Source of the DNA: Rosellinia necatrix
Taxonomy: Eukaryota; Ascomycota; Sordariomycetes; Xylariales; Xylariaceae
DNA: 64,000 bases
Direction of reading: 5' to 3'
Assembly (NCBI GenBank): GCA_021209875.1
Contig: JAGYVD010000003.1
Span: 1,240,001-1,304,000 of the forward strand
In this document: positions 11,522 to 24,634 of the stretch, piece after piece
Position numbering within the stretch: position 1 is the first letter of the stretch
Layout of the letters: the number at the start of each line of letters is the position of its first letter
Made by a program: the position numbers and the translations under genes
The notes under the pieces: model-generated
Database searches by the model: none
Seen by the model: the letters and a program-made list of their open reading frames with translations, nothing else
What the model was told of the DNA's origin: nothing

Positions 11522-14500
11522 TTTGTTGGCTATGATCTCAAGAACCAGGAATGTTTAACAGCAATATTAGCTAATGCCAGGGTGCGAAGGTGAATACTAC
11601 TGGATAGGTATACGGTAAGCTGTCGGTGGTGTTGGATTTCGAGCGACTTGCTCCCGTTCTCGATGGCTGGCAGTCGGGAACCGGATTTAAGGAGTAAGTT
11701 GCTGGAGTTAAGGCTTGTGTGTATAAGCGCTTGCCAGCGCTCTAGGGTGCATTTAGTATTTGGTCCATCCTGTCCGACCTCTGCCTACCTGTATAGAAGC
11801 TGGAGAAATAATCCTGAACGTTTTGATGTTATAGAAAACAGATGTCTAGCACCTTGTCATTTGGATAAGGCGTAGATCTTATTGACTGTGTCAGGCCATC
11901 AAGTGTGTGTGTGTAGTCTACGACTGGAACTGCTTTGTTGCCAAATACGGCCCCGTTAGCGACAAATTAGGCGGCTGAGATGCTGATTCACACAAGCACA
12001 AGCATGATGGTCATAATCTAGACCCAAGCCGCGGCTGGATGATTCCGCTAGAACGGCTAAGAAGAAGGCAGCGATAGATCCTATTCATGGCGCGGAATCC
12101 TGCCTGGGAGTTATAGGGGTATGAAAATACTCTGCAATCACCTAGAGGGTATACATGGTATGGATGATAATCTTACGGGGTTGAGGAGCTTTGTCTGCGT
12201 GAGGGCATCATAAGAAACTGTGCTGAAACCCACGCAATAGAAGGAGACAGGGTGAGGTCGTTACCGCAGTGGAAATTGATGTCACCGCTACGCCTAACTA
12301 ACGCCTTACCGTGGACAATATCGACGTTAGTGCTCTCGAGAACTAATCCCTTGACACCGACACTTAGCTTCTCCAGATAGTAAAGATGCGAACCCAAGGA
12401 GGGCCTGCACTTTGGTTAGGACTTGCCCTGAAATAGCAGATTTCGCCACCGATAATCCTTGATTAAATACGGTCGCTTGTTCGGGAGGGGAGCTCGTGGA
12501 GCGTTATGCTTCACTCGGCGTCGGCCCTTCGGTTTGGGTCGTTTACTGCAAGTCCGACGCCCGACGCCCGACGCGCGGTAAGACTAGTCGGTTCTTTCCC
12601 ATCCCAGCACAGTTGCGCCGGGTCCGGCCGAAGAACCATTGCATTGCCGCCGCGAATAAAACATCAGGGGGGAAGCCCGGAGCGAACTTATGTAGATCAC
12701 GGTGCTTGACTAGGTCTCCCGCTGGCCTCGACGCACGGCTTGGTGTCAACCTCATGGCGCCGAGGGGTTTGGTTGTCGATGGTTCCGGCGCATTGCGCGG
12801 ACGAACGAGTCTGGCGGCGGTGCTGGGGGTTGGTTATGGGAGGACGTAATAGAGGCCCCGGTTCAAACGGAATGGCACGGCCGAATGGACCGTCGCTACC
12901 CAACCCAGATGCGCCATCAGCCTAATTGTGGCATATCCAACTGCTATCCCCGAAGCTATGGAAGTTGGCTACGGGATCATTATAATGTGGCTAATGGTGA
13001 CTTGTGGTAGCGGGATGGCCCGCATGTCGTTCATGGGGGTTAAAACATGTCGGGGACGGATGTGCTCATCGGACTCCGAACAAGTTATAACCATGCCCTA
13101 ATTCGCGGCCCGTGAGCGGTCCTGCCTGGGTAGCGTATTCGAGATCTGGGTTATAATCGGTACAAAATCACACATCATGAAGGCTTAACAGTGCATTGAC
13201 AACCTGTTGACATCCCATATCTTGACCGATGACTATTTAGGGCCAGCTGCCTCACCGGTCTATATCCTTATGGTACTTTGTAATCAATATCCCACTAGCT
13301 ACTGGAATGGTGGCATCCTTTTCCTTTTTCTTTGGTCTTCTTTCTGAGACAACGGGCTATTGAGATGCTAACTCCGCGTTCACCCAGATACATGGCTCAA
13401 CGCTAGATAGCACGCGCGAGACGGGCAGACATACAATCGGGCCTAACCTTGTGGGAACCTACCTACTGAAGTGTGAAGTGCTGATGGTAATGGTGTTCCC
13501 CCGGGTTCTGTTCTTTTCCCTTTTACAGTTGATGCGGATGCCAAGATCAATGCCCGGACGATAGCTGTAGTATTAACCGGGGCCTCTCTCGGTAATATTA
13601 GTAGGGCCTAACCAACCTGGGCGCTCCGTCCGGGCTGCCTTGGAGCAGCAGTGGTACCGTGACGCAACTATATATGTATGTGCGTGTGTATATTTATATC
13701 GCACGGGGGGCTCCAATTAATGACGGGCCTGGAATTAAACGACGGGCCCGATACGAGCGATGGAATTTCATGGGTTCGGGTGTGTCTGGAGAGCCCAGCC
13801 CCATGTCGCCTGATTAGACGGGCGGGCTGAAGGGGGAATGTGACCGAGGCTTCCGAAAACTTACGACACGAAAAACGCTTACTTAGCAGGGGGGGGAGGG
13901 GGTTCGCCCTCCTGTGCCCTCCAATCCCTCGGCACCGTTCCGGCACCCCGAAACCATCCCTCCACATCTCAGACTGATCAACGTGACATGGCGGGCTGGC
14001 TGTCCTTCCAGCCCCCGGACCTCCCCCACCAGCGTAGACGGGTGAGGGCGAGGGCGAGAGCGACGTAGCGTGCACGCTGTCTGAGGCACCGTTGGGGGGG
14101 GGGGAATGTATTTACCGGTGCTTGTGAAGGGACCGGGAGGGGGGTTTTCATGCCATGTTGAATCATGGCCTCGTCGTCTTGGCGCACCTCGGGACCGATT
14201 TGCCCCGTCCAAGGCCTGAGCCGGCTTCTGCCAACAGGGAGGGGCTCAACGTGCACAGAATTCGGCGGCGGCGGCGGCAAACCCCTCGTCCTACGTCAGC
14301 TCATCAGGCAACGCGCGACTTACGACCCGGGGCGCATTGGACTGGTGTGCAGGATGCTCGGGACGTGGTCATACGGTGCTACGATCGCACTGATGCGGGG
14401 TATGGTGGCCGAGCTGAACGACCAGGTCGCTGCATTCTCCCATGCTGGCAGCCGGAAACCCCGTCGGTCGGTCAATTGGCCCCAGCGGCCTCTCTTTCCT

Positions 14501-14539
14501 ATCGCTTGCCCGCGATGAAACCCCCTATGTAGACCCTCG
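11522..14539. other. Gene-poor region, part 1
   Basis: Several open frames of up to about 130 codons exist on both strands, but they overlap each other, are Arg/Pro/Ser-rich, and match nothing I know. I see no splice-linked conserved protein. A G-run (about 14093-14104) and C/G-rich patches are present. Promoter sequences for the adjacent minus-strand regulator should lie at the left end. Confidence 0.45.
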
Positions 14540-14652
14540 CCGATATGTGTACGTGTGTATGTGTGTATGTGTGTATATGTGTATGTATATGTGTGTATAT
14601 GTGTGTGTATATGTATGTATATGTGTGTGTGCGTCTGTGTGTGTGTGCATAC
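14540..14652. repeat. (GT)n/(GTAT)n microsatellite
   Basis: A compound simple repeat of GTGTGTAT and GTATAT units of about 110 bp. It opens frames on both strands that are purely repeat-encoded (Tyr/Val/Cys or Thr/His/Ile runs) and should not be read as genes. Confidence 0.85.
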
Positions 14653-17600
14653 CATATCTGATGTTCATGTGTAATGATCATGTGTAATGATTGTATGTAA
14701 TGATGGTATGTAATATTCATATCTACTGTTCGATACCTCCTCCGAACCGTTGGTGCGTTCGGTGGAGGGGGATGGATGCTGGGACGGACCAGACCGACCA
14801 GACCCCCGTAAACCTCCAGAGAACAAAGTTGATGGTCACGGAGTCGGATGTCTGAGTGCACCCAATCAGCTGGCCCCCAACAGGAGACAGAGTTCAACTA
14901 CGGCGAGTCATGTCCGCCCCCCCGTCGGTTGCGCGCACTCGCGGTAACCAACGAGATCGCTCGGCTGCGTGCCGGACCCCAAGTCCGTGTGATCGTGTGT
15001 CAGAATCCGGCCGTGGGAGGGAAAGACCTGGAATAGGCATTGTCAAGCGGAAAATGCGCTCGTTGGGCGATCGGACCCCGTAACCAACCCGCTCGAAGGA
15101 GGGCCGCGGGAGGAAACGCCATCCCCTCCCTTCCCTTCCCTTCCTCCCTTTCTCTCTTTCTCTCTCCCCCCCCCCTTCTCTCCCCCCTCCCTCTCCCCCG
15201 TCTCTCTTATTCGAACTGGGTTAGTGATTTCCCGATTGCGTCACCGTTCTCTGGAGGGGACGAGAAAGACACTTGCGGGTTATTTAGACTGAATTGGTTA
15301 GGAAGGAGGTTGTGGCACCGGATCGAGCGCGACAGCGCTGCCGCTTGCCGCCATGTCTGCAGATCATTTACGCATGAGGGGGTTTCGTGTGGGGACTTGG
15401 ACACATGGCTGCCGGCCATCAAGGCGTCTCATGTTCCTTCATCGGGTTCGAAGGGATCGTCATCTGGACGTGCCCGGCTTTGGGTGAAGAGGGAGAGCGG
15501 AAGCGGCCCTGGGGGGGACGGGTTGGAGGAGCTCTTTGCGTTGTTGGGCTTCTTCTCATGTACACTACATATAGTATAGCGCAATGCCACCTCTTCTACA
15601 TGTTGTGTGTCTTGATCTTGGGCGCCGCCGGGATTCACACACGGCATCAACACAGCGTGCCCCGGCCGGCGCCATTCTCGTTGGTTGTCCCATCATGCGC
15701 AGTCCGTGCGATTATCTAAACAACACCATTCTACGCCGGGTTGTGCTGGGCAGAGCATTCAGCCATGCTCGTGTATGCGGGGAAAATGGGATGAGAAAAC
15801 GGTCAACGCTCTATTTATCAGTAGCGGGATGGGCACTGCTGGACTGGGATCCAGTACGGCTGCCGGCCGGCGGTCAAGGATTGCGCCAGGGCTCATGGCT
15901 ACGTGCTGATCGGCAGATTGTGCACCGCTTCATCACCTCTACATATCCTAGCCAAGCTGGACGGGCGGAGGCTGGGGGACAGGCACGACGGGCTGACAGC
16001 AGGCAAAGAGGGCGAGAGAACTCTAACCGGCTAGTCAAACACACCACCTATCTAAATAATCCCGCGGAGGAGAAGCCCGCGTCAGAGTCCGCGTTACAGC
16101 CTTGGCGGGCGATCAATCCATGCTAAGCGGCAATCCTGATCGCCCACTCCGGGATTGACTCGGAACCCAACGTAAGCTTATCCGAGTTGTCTCCAATTCC
16201 AGGGCGCAAGACTCGTCATGGTCGCCGCGTTCTTCCCCGTCATACCTACCGCGAGCCCCTCGAATGCCGTCCTTTTAAGCAGGGTACCGGGTCTTTATTG
16301 GAGGATTGTCGACATGCGAAACCGTTGGTAGATTTGAGAAGGGATAGTAGTTTGAGATTGGGGTTATAAGACACTTGGTTCGCCAAGTCGGGAGCCAGCC
16401 GCTCCCAATAGTGACGTATTCTCCCAAGCTCAGGAAGGTTAGGCCCTTACATAGTACATACCTACTTACAGCACCTGTGTGTGTGTGCCCTTTTGCAGGC
16501 TGCTGGTCGCATTAAGGCACATCGGAAGGATGGGACGGAAGGGATGGGATAGGCTGGGATAGGATAGGCTGGGATAGGATATAATAGGATAGAATGAATG
16601 GATGGTGGACGGCCATAGGGGACAAACAAGGCAAAGATGATTAAAAATAACTTTTTTATGTGCTTATCATCTGCATTTTCTGGTGGTACGCCAGCAGTTG
16701 ACAGAAATGATGGCGCGTTACATGCTTGATTACCGCGTATGCCGATAGATTCGCGGCTGAATCCGTGCAAATTGGCTCACAGTTCGGGGGTTGATTACTT
16801 ACGTAGGGTTATGTGGACTTAAGTCGAGCCGGGAATGGTTACCCGGTCTCTCTTCATATCTCTCTCTCTCTCTTCTCGTTTTTATGTCGCGTTCTCTCTG
16901 CCTCTCCCTTTTTTTTCTGTTCCAAGTTGGCATTCTTTTGCAGCAATTGTGGCATCGGGGATGGGGATGGACGGTACGAATGGGCGATTGTGCACTAGTG
17001 ATGAGTTGCGCCCGGCGATGTGATTGATGGTTCCCGGGCCCTAGGCTAAGGATGTGTAGATAGCGCCGGGCGCATTCCCTTGTCTCTTCGGTCCTCCACG
17101 AGATCTGGGCTAGCCATGGCCCGGATGTGGCCAGCGACTTTGGCGGCCTAGGAAATCAGCTCTGCTGGACCCATGTGGCTAGCGAGCGAATCAACACCCA
17201 ACGCCCAAGCCTTCGGGACTGGAGATGCAGACGCAAGGGTGATGGATGCAGGTGCCTGACTTTTTCCATCTGCGGTACACGTCGTCTTGGCTCAGACGCG
17301 CGCTGCACACCGAATGACACAATAGAGGGGTGTGGCGGCCATCTCTCTGGTGTAGGCGCTGTGTAGGTAGTGTAGGTTAGGTACTTATAACATCTGCATC
17401 ATCTCGCTCCTCAAAAATAGAATGAGAATAGGGGGCGCCTCTTCCCACGCTGGATGCAGGGGACCTGGTCTGGATACGTACTGTGGCTATCCTGTGGGCA
17501 GCCGCACAACGAGGCACCTACATGCTAACAGGCATGCATACCATCTTTATCTACCCATCTAGGTTAGTGTGCCCTCTCTCTCCATCAACCGCGAAAGCTG

Positions 17601-20600
17601 GACGTGCATCCGTCATGTTGTTTGAGGATGTTGTTCTTGTCCACTTACACTACATGATGATGATTGTGCGCAGTTGAAATCCAGTGCAGCCGAAAGTAAC
17701 TAGCCCCAGAGCAGCCCAGGCGTCGGAAGGCACCCAACAACACAGGTAACTAACTATAACTACCTAGTGAGGGTGGAAGAGTACTTCTATCCAGGTAGGC
17801 AGGTAGTGTTGTTATATACGGAAGCCTGGATGGTTTAATAGCCGGGACATTTACTGGCCACCGTTATCCCGGCAAGAAGGTAGTATTCTACCGCTGCTAT
17901 AGCTAGGTAAGTGCGGGAACCCCAGGGTTACAAAACATACCCAATACAAATGATGGCTATTGGGACTGTAACCGTGTATGTAGGGTGGGAGTCCCGTGTC
18001 CGAAGATCTTCGAGCCTCGTGTCCCGGGCGTTACATGTGTTAGGCAGGCAGAGGCTAGGTACTGGATACCTTTGTGCTCTGCTGTTAGTGAGCAGCCATC
18101 ATGTGAATCCAAGATTGGAAATGTACCATCTACCGAGAACGGTAACAGTGGCCGTCCGATACTACTGGTAGACCAAACAAGCCTATGCACACTGCCACCT
18201 ACGGGAGATACAGAAGAAAAGGGTTGAGGTCCATGCATAGAGGGGACAATGAAAACATCAAGATGTTGTCGATCGGAGGTACGGTATAGGTAGTACTTAC
18301 CTACCGACCTACCTACCTGGTAACTAGAAAGACAGCACAAGGATAACTACCAGGAGCTTCGGGGAGTTTTAGAAAGACGGTCGGGCGGCCTGCTTAGTGT
18401 TAGGTAGATACGGCCCTTCGGCGGGCAGGTGTAGCACAAATAGCTAGCCGGCTGCCGGGCACCATCTTGAGCTACAAACAACTTTCAACCTCCAGGCAAG
18501 GAGGCCAGTACTTACCTACCTAGGTACCTTACCTGAGTACCTGCCGGCTATAGTACCCAATGCGGAGGTATATACAGATGTTCTGAGATTCCCAGATCCA
18601 CAGATTTTCTCGTCATCTTAAAAAGAAACCAAGCCATCGACGCCGGAGACCCACAAGCCCGAGACCTGCCCGCCTGCCGCCCAGCTGCTTATGCCTTCCC
18701 TCACCACTGGACACGCTGGATAGAGGCACGGTGCAGCACAATTCCAGTACATATTTTTTGCCCTTGCCTGGCACGAGATGTTTTCTGGTGTCCCGATTGA
18801 TAGATACCAGCTTGGATTTTATTGCTGGCATATGACTAACCTTTTCCATCCCGTTCTGACCACTGCTCACGCTGTCACCGACCTGGAAATTAAGTTCCGT
18901 CTCCGGTAGCATGTTAGCACGTAGGCAAAGTAGACAGTCGTAATTTTCCCCGGACCCAAACAAGCCCTTGATCAATTTGCTTTTCTCCAATTGTGCTGAT
19001 GAAGTACCTTTCTTTCGGCATCCCCTTCCGTCTTCCGTAGCTTCCCGAAATCAACCTTTCCACCGGCCATCAACAATTGATCTGTCAATTCCTAACAATT
19101 ACCTATTGTCACAAAGTACTGTTGGTGCCATTACGGCCGGTCGCTAGCTCATTACTCCCCACCCCTCTCCTACTACTACCACTACTACCACTACTACTAC
19201 TGCTGTTATTCTTCCTATTGCAGATATTATAGTAACGGTAGCCTTTATGAGATATAGTACTCTGTTGTTGTATTACCTAAGTACTCAGGTAGTTATTTCA
19301 GTCTACACAGTCAATACCAATTTATTACCGATCTGGGTATTTCTAAAATCGTCTAGGCTCCTCGCCAGGGGGCAGCACGGCACCTATACCGTAACAGCAA
19401 ACAACTAGGTGGTATCCAACGCCGGCAATTAGTTGCGTGCACCTATGTAGCGGCTAGATGGCTGGAAAGAAAAGAAAGCGTAAAAGAAACGTAGGAAGTA
19501 GGAGGTCGGAAAGGGAAGGGGCGGAATTAAGAGAGAGAGAGAGAAAAAAAAAAAAAGGGTAGATACTTAATCGCTAATGATTGAACGGTGCTTGCCATCC
19601 CGCAGACTCGTTGGTAGCAGTCAGTAGGTAGGTAGGTATTTGTGTGCTGCACCCGCCTCGTCCGTCGACCCGCGCGCGCACCCGCCCATCGACAGCCGGT
19701 CCGAGTAGCCATACCTAGCGAGTACTGGCCCCTGGGTTTTGGTCTTGTTCCATTAGCGCCTGAGCCTGTCGGCCGGGTCTGGGTGCACTCCTCCCATCTC
19801 TCTGGAGGTACCTCCGCTTCTCAACTCCCACCTCCCACCTGTTCCTCCGGATCGTCTCGGCTCACCCACTTACTCACTCTTTCTTTTTTATTATCTCTCT
19901 AGGTGCCTCAACTATCACACACGCACACAACCACGCACGCAACAAACACCCCCCCTCCTATTCTAGCCTGGGATTTGGATTTCCCTCCCTCGGTTTTTTT
20001 TTCCCCCTTCCCCTCGGCCGATCACATACTTAAGTGCTTATACGCCTGGAGAGGCGCTTGCGGCCTACCGACTGACCGATCTACCTAGCTCTCTGTGGCA
20101 GTACATACTCCAAGTACAGTGCAGTAAGGGCGTGGTGTGGTGTGGTGCGGCACGGCACAGCAGACCACACAGCACAGCACGGCGCTATATATCAGCTGGA
20201 CAGGTACCCGACCGGTCTGGTAGGTAGCCCCCCCTAAGGTAGTACCTACCTGCCTCCCTCCGCGCGCCTTCGTCATCGCGGGCTGTTCCTGCCTGCTCGT
20301 GCCTGCCTGGCGTGTCTGTCTCCTGTAACTGGCCCTATTCTGGTCGTTCCTGTTGCTGCTTGGTTGGCGCGGGCTGGTCACCTTACCTGCCCAGTACCCA
20401 GGAGAGCAGGCGAGGTACTTGTACTTTTTTCTCGTCGAGTCACCTCCACTCCCGACCGGGCACCCTCCCTTCTCTCTCGCGTGCCCACCCACGCCCACTC
20501 AACCAAATTTAATCCACCGCACCCCCGAACCAGCACCGTCTCCTCCCCCGACTCCTCCGTTCATTTCTTTCCCTTTCCCATACCTTCCCATCACCTCCTG

Positions 20601-20707
20601 TCGCCATCCCACCTCTTGTGACCGGACCTGTCCCTCGGCGCTCCACGTTTGTAAGTCTTCATATCGCGTCCCGTCTGCCAGTCCCTCTGCCAGCCGTCCT
20701 GTTTGCC
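14653..20707. other. Gene-poor region, part 2, ending in regulator leader
   Basis: No gene is supported across about 6 kb. Visible structure: a polypyrimidine tract at about 15117-15200; GGGATAGGAT/GGCTGGGATA short tandem repeats at about 16530-16590; CTCT runs at 16855-16875; and palindromic TAGGTACCTA-type motifs near 18290-18320, 18505-18530 and 19625-19640. The last 250 bp before 20708 are strongly C/T-rich, as in many fungal leaders, and probably belong to the promoter and 5' UTR of the downstream regulator. Confidence 0.45.
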
Positions 20708-23675
20708 ATGTCTGCCGCGCGTGGCACGTCGCTACGAGCCGGCGGCGCCTGCGTGCGCTGTCGCAAGGGCAAGACGAAGTGTGTCTACGAGAATGGTCGC
20801 GCACCATGCAAAAACTGCGCCAAGGGCATGCACGAATGCTATCTGCCCTCCGAGACCAATGCCCATCTTCATGGTCAGTCTCCGGCGAGGACCACTCGCC
20901 CGAGGGAGTCTCTGCCAGGCGACCGCAATGTCGCCGCCACAAGCGACCGGCAACCAGCAGCCGCCGGAGCAGTTATACCGCGCAGCCTCCAGACCAGCAC
21001 TGAGAAGTAAGCATCTATTTCTTTCCCGTATTTCCTCTCCGTTGCGTTCCCTCTGCTTCCGCTTGGTGTTTTACTATCTTTTCCCTGTTTTTCCCCTCTT
21101 TGCGCGTTGGCTCCCTCGCGATGGCCACCCATGTCTTCCCTGGGCGGTAGGTGTCGAGGAGGGCGAATCTCGGCAACGATGAAGCCGGCCATGCGCGCCG
21201 ATGCCTGGGTTGGATGGGTTTGGTAGCTAAGGTAGGGCAAGGCGCACTTTGGTACCCACCAGAGCGCAGCCAGCCCAGCCCAGCCCAGCACGCGCGGGCT
21301 ACGCGCATCGCACACGCACCGCGCTCGCCGCCTTTTGCTCTTTCCACCCCTACCACTCATTCCATTCCATCCCATCCACCATCCTCTTTACGGGGGCTGA
21401 TGCCGGCTGCACCATTTCGCCTTGGGATTTGCACCCAACTCACCACGAATTTGGCCACACCCTTGCACGGCCAATTTATCCCCCCTGCTGTTCCAAAGCG
21501 ACCTTGCCTGCTGCTCTCTGCTTTTTTGCTCTGCATGCATTCATTCACCCTCCTCTTCCTACTACCTGTGCATTGTTTGAACAGCTTGCCTACCAAATGT
21601 ACCGCACTCAAACCCATCAGTACAAATAATTTTGATCTAGCATGGCTAATCTTTGCGCCCGCTTCATAGGCTGACCCCGGAACTCATTGTCGAATGCGAG
21701 CGAGTGATCAACAAGACACTTCCATCATGTGTTGCGTTTCACAAGCCCTCTTTCCTACAGAATCTCAAGAATGGCACTCTTGAGCCTAGTATCGTCAACG
21801 GCCTTTTGACATGTGCTGCCCGGTAAGTACGGTATCTTTTTTTTTTTTTTTTCCTCCGGGCTCTATTTCCACAAGAGCCCGTCAGGCTTACCTCCGGAGT
21901 CCGTTTGAATGAACCCGTCATCCTTCGGACCACAAACTACTCCAATTTCCGGTGGTGGGCCCTGTCGCCCATGCTGTGTCACTAGTCCAATAGCTGCACA
22001 TCTCATTGTCGCCCAGACTTGGTCACGGCCGAGAATTCCCTCTCTCTGCCTATCCCTCGTCTGGCCATCCGTGCTTTTACCCCCCACCTGCCTTAACTAT
22101 GGCCCCAGCTTTGCTAACACGCCCCCCAATAGAAGTTCGCCCACTCTGATTCGCCGCTTTGGTAGCCAGAGCGGCAGCGCATCGGCAGCCTCCGAGCATT
22201 TTGCCGTCAAGGCCCTCAATCTGGTTATGCAGAACCTCGATAACCCGAGCTTGGCAGATATTCAGGCTCTTTGTCTCCTGACTATCCATGAATGGGGCAA
22301 TAGAAATGCCGTTCGTGCTTATGTCTATTTGGGACAGGCCGCTCGCATGACCCAGATGTACCGCGTAATCACTGGTCACCAAACTCACGGAGATCCTGAT
22401 CAGTTCATCAAGGATGAGTCCTTCCGCCGAACTCTGTGGCTCATCTACGTTCTGGATTGTTTTTTGACAAGCAGCCCCGGTCGCCACCCGGCAGTCTCTC
22501 ATCATGATGTGAAGGACGTGCCCCTTCCGTGCCCCGACATGAGCTACAACTTCGGCACGCCTGCCTTCGTTCGCACCTTGGCGGGCAACCCCCCACCTGG
22601 CCTTCCCGAAGGTGCGCCCATGGCTGAGGTGGGCGAATTCGGTCACATCGTCATGGCCACGCAGGCCTGGCGCAATGTCATCGAGATGCTGACCACGGTC
22701 ACGGTCGATACGTACACCGAGGATCAGTGTCTCTCCCTGGAAGCCGGCATCGAAGCCGTGCGCGCCTCGCTGCCCATGCATTTCGGCGACAAACCGGGCC
22801 ACATCAATTTGCACATCACAATGGGCAGCGGTTTCACATATGCGATGCTCCATTGTCTTCTGCACTGTGCCACCATCATGGTCCATCGTCGTAGGCTCCT
22901 TCACTTCATCCAGACTGAGAGTTTTAAGCACGAGACTTGGCGCACGGTCCCTCATTTGCATCTTCAGACAGTAGATCGGGTGTTCGCTGCATCGCATAGC
23001 GTCGTCTCCCTACTTTTAGCTCTTGAGGCCAATGCTGACAAGGATTCCATGCCCAACTTTCCACTGGTCATGCTATTCTCATGTTTCACAGCCTGTGCTA
23101 CCGTTGCCTGGTTTAGTTTGAAAGGTCTGACCCCGGCTGATGTGAACGAGACCGCGGAAGCCATTGTAGGAGACGGCATGCGCTTCCTCCAGGACGGTGC
23201 CAATACGTGGGTACTTGCTGTTCCTTGGTATCGCCATCTGGCCGTCATGGCAAAGGTCCTACGTAATGACGACAGAGACATAAACCGGGTGGTTATGGAG
23301 CCTGCTCTGCCTTCGGTTAAGGACGACACGGCGAGCCAGCCTGATAACACCGATAGTATGGATTACGAGCGGCATTCATCGGCCAACCCTCAAGAGCTGG
23401 GAGAGAACAATGGTATCGAACCACCGCGAAAGTCCGGATTTACCACCATTAATGGGGGCTCTGCAGGTACATCAACCCCTGCGACGGCCACGGCGAGCCC
23501 CCCAGCGCAGACCAAAGCAGAGTCTCCTGTGCCCTCTTCATCAGATCGCCCAGCCGTGGATGCTTCAGCAGGTGTTGCGCCGGCCGACATGACCAGCGCC
23601 GAATTGTGCGTGGCATTTGAGCGGCAGCTTCTGGAGCTGGATGACCTGGCTGCTTTTATGGGGGGTGGCGTCTAA
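20708..23675 (+). CDS. Zn(II)2Cys6 transcription factor with fungal_trans domain
   Basis: This is a nuclear transcription regulator. Exons 20708-21006, 21670-21822 and 22133-23675 give 664 residues. The N-terminus holds a textbook zinc cluster C15-x2-C18-x6-C25-x8-C34-x2-C37-x6-C44 (CVRCRKGKTKCVYENGRAPC). After a short linker the fungal-specific regulatory domain begins (LTPELIVECERVINKTLPSC). It continues through AEHF-like SEHFAVKALNLVMQNLDNPS, the core HEWGNRNAVRAYVYLGQAAR and the hallmark RRTLWLIYVLDCFLTSSPGR. The C-terminus is Ser/Thr/Pro-rich and ends ELDDLAAFMGGGV, a possible acidic/hydrophobic activation tail. Phases agree at both junctions (AA|G and CG|A). The introns are 663 and 310 nt, long for this kind of organism; the second holds a poly-T tract. 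Regulated pathway unknown. Confidence 0.88.
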
Positions 23676-24634
23676 ATCTTAGACACGGCCCCTTATGTTT
23701 GCCTGATTATGCAATCTGCTAATTCTTCAGACTCTCCTTGAAGCATATTGCATCTCCTCAGGTGTGTATATTACGTCGAGTGAAAATGATTTTGGCCCGG
23801 CGTTATTGGACTACTTTCCCCCAAAGGTTTTTCGTCATCCTCATCCAGGCCACGTTCCAGACAGCCTCTGGGCGGTGGTGCCCTCGCGAGTTCGGAGTTT
23901 GGAGTTAGGGATGCCCGCTGTCTACCGCGACAAATGGTCGCACCACGCCGGCATTATCATGGATGGAATAGGATGGTTAGAATTGCCATCGGCAGCACCC
24001 TTCGTTTATGTGTCTCGGGCGGAGATGATCGCCGACGCGGCCCCAACCAGTATCTGCTGCATGGGGCCACACAGGAACTCGGTGGCTCGTTGGTGTCGAG
24101 AAGCAGCGATATTTCCAAGTGATGGCTTGGCGTGCTACTGCCACAACGCTCAATATCCGTGTGTGCTTGCAAGTCTTGAAGCGCTGGGAAGCTGGGTTTG
24201 TACTATAGGAAGAGGGCTAGTAATACTGTGCGCTGTCACAGTACGGACCGATCTACTTGCTCAAGCGAGGCAGAAAAAAAACCTCCTAAAGGTGACTCCA
24301 TAACATAAGGAAGGTTGTAATTTAACAGTTAAATTTTGTTTGTTGTGCCCTTGGGATGTGTGCTGTACTTAATGCATTTCCTGTTCACCTCTGGTGACTG
24401 AGGCCAGGTGTCTCTCAGGTTGCTTTCTACAATTTAGTGTTTTGTGTAGCCCTCATGCAGCACGCAGTTCTACCTTAGGTAACTTACCAGTATGAGAGAC
24501 GGTCACGTGCAAAAAAAAAAAAAAAAGAAGGAACTCTAATTTGCCTTGTAGCTTCAATCATGCATCCAATCCTTTGTCATCACCTAGTCCAGTCCCCAAG
24601 ACTATGGTGCGGATTACCATATATCTGTTTTACG
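23676..24634. other. Intergenic between regulator and methyltransferase
   Basis: It holds the 3' UTR of the regulator and the promoter of the methyltransferase gene. A CACGTG E-box-like hexamer followed by a run of A lies at about 24502-24526. No other gene is supported; the 179-codon open frame starting at 23764 is not recognisable. Confidence 0.5.

Noticed and set aside
12496..12925. Overlapping frames of up to 117 codons
   Set aside because: Several frames on both strands are equally open, Arg/Gly-rich and unrecognisable; likely chance in GC-rich DNA.
14155..14532. 125-codon frame with an Arg run
   Set aside because: Two overlapping frames are open and no conserved motif is present.
15584..16126. 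180-codon plus-strand frame
   Set aside because: No domain, no signal peptide, no splice partner; composition looks random.
18613..18990. 125-codon minus-strand frame
   Set aside because: Ends in a Gly/Arg/Leu-rich low-complexity tail and matches no family I know.
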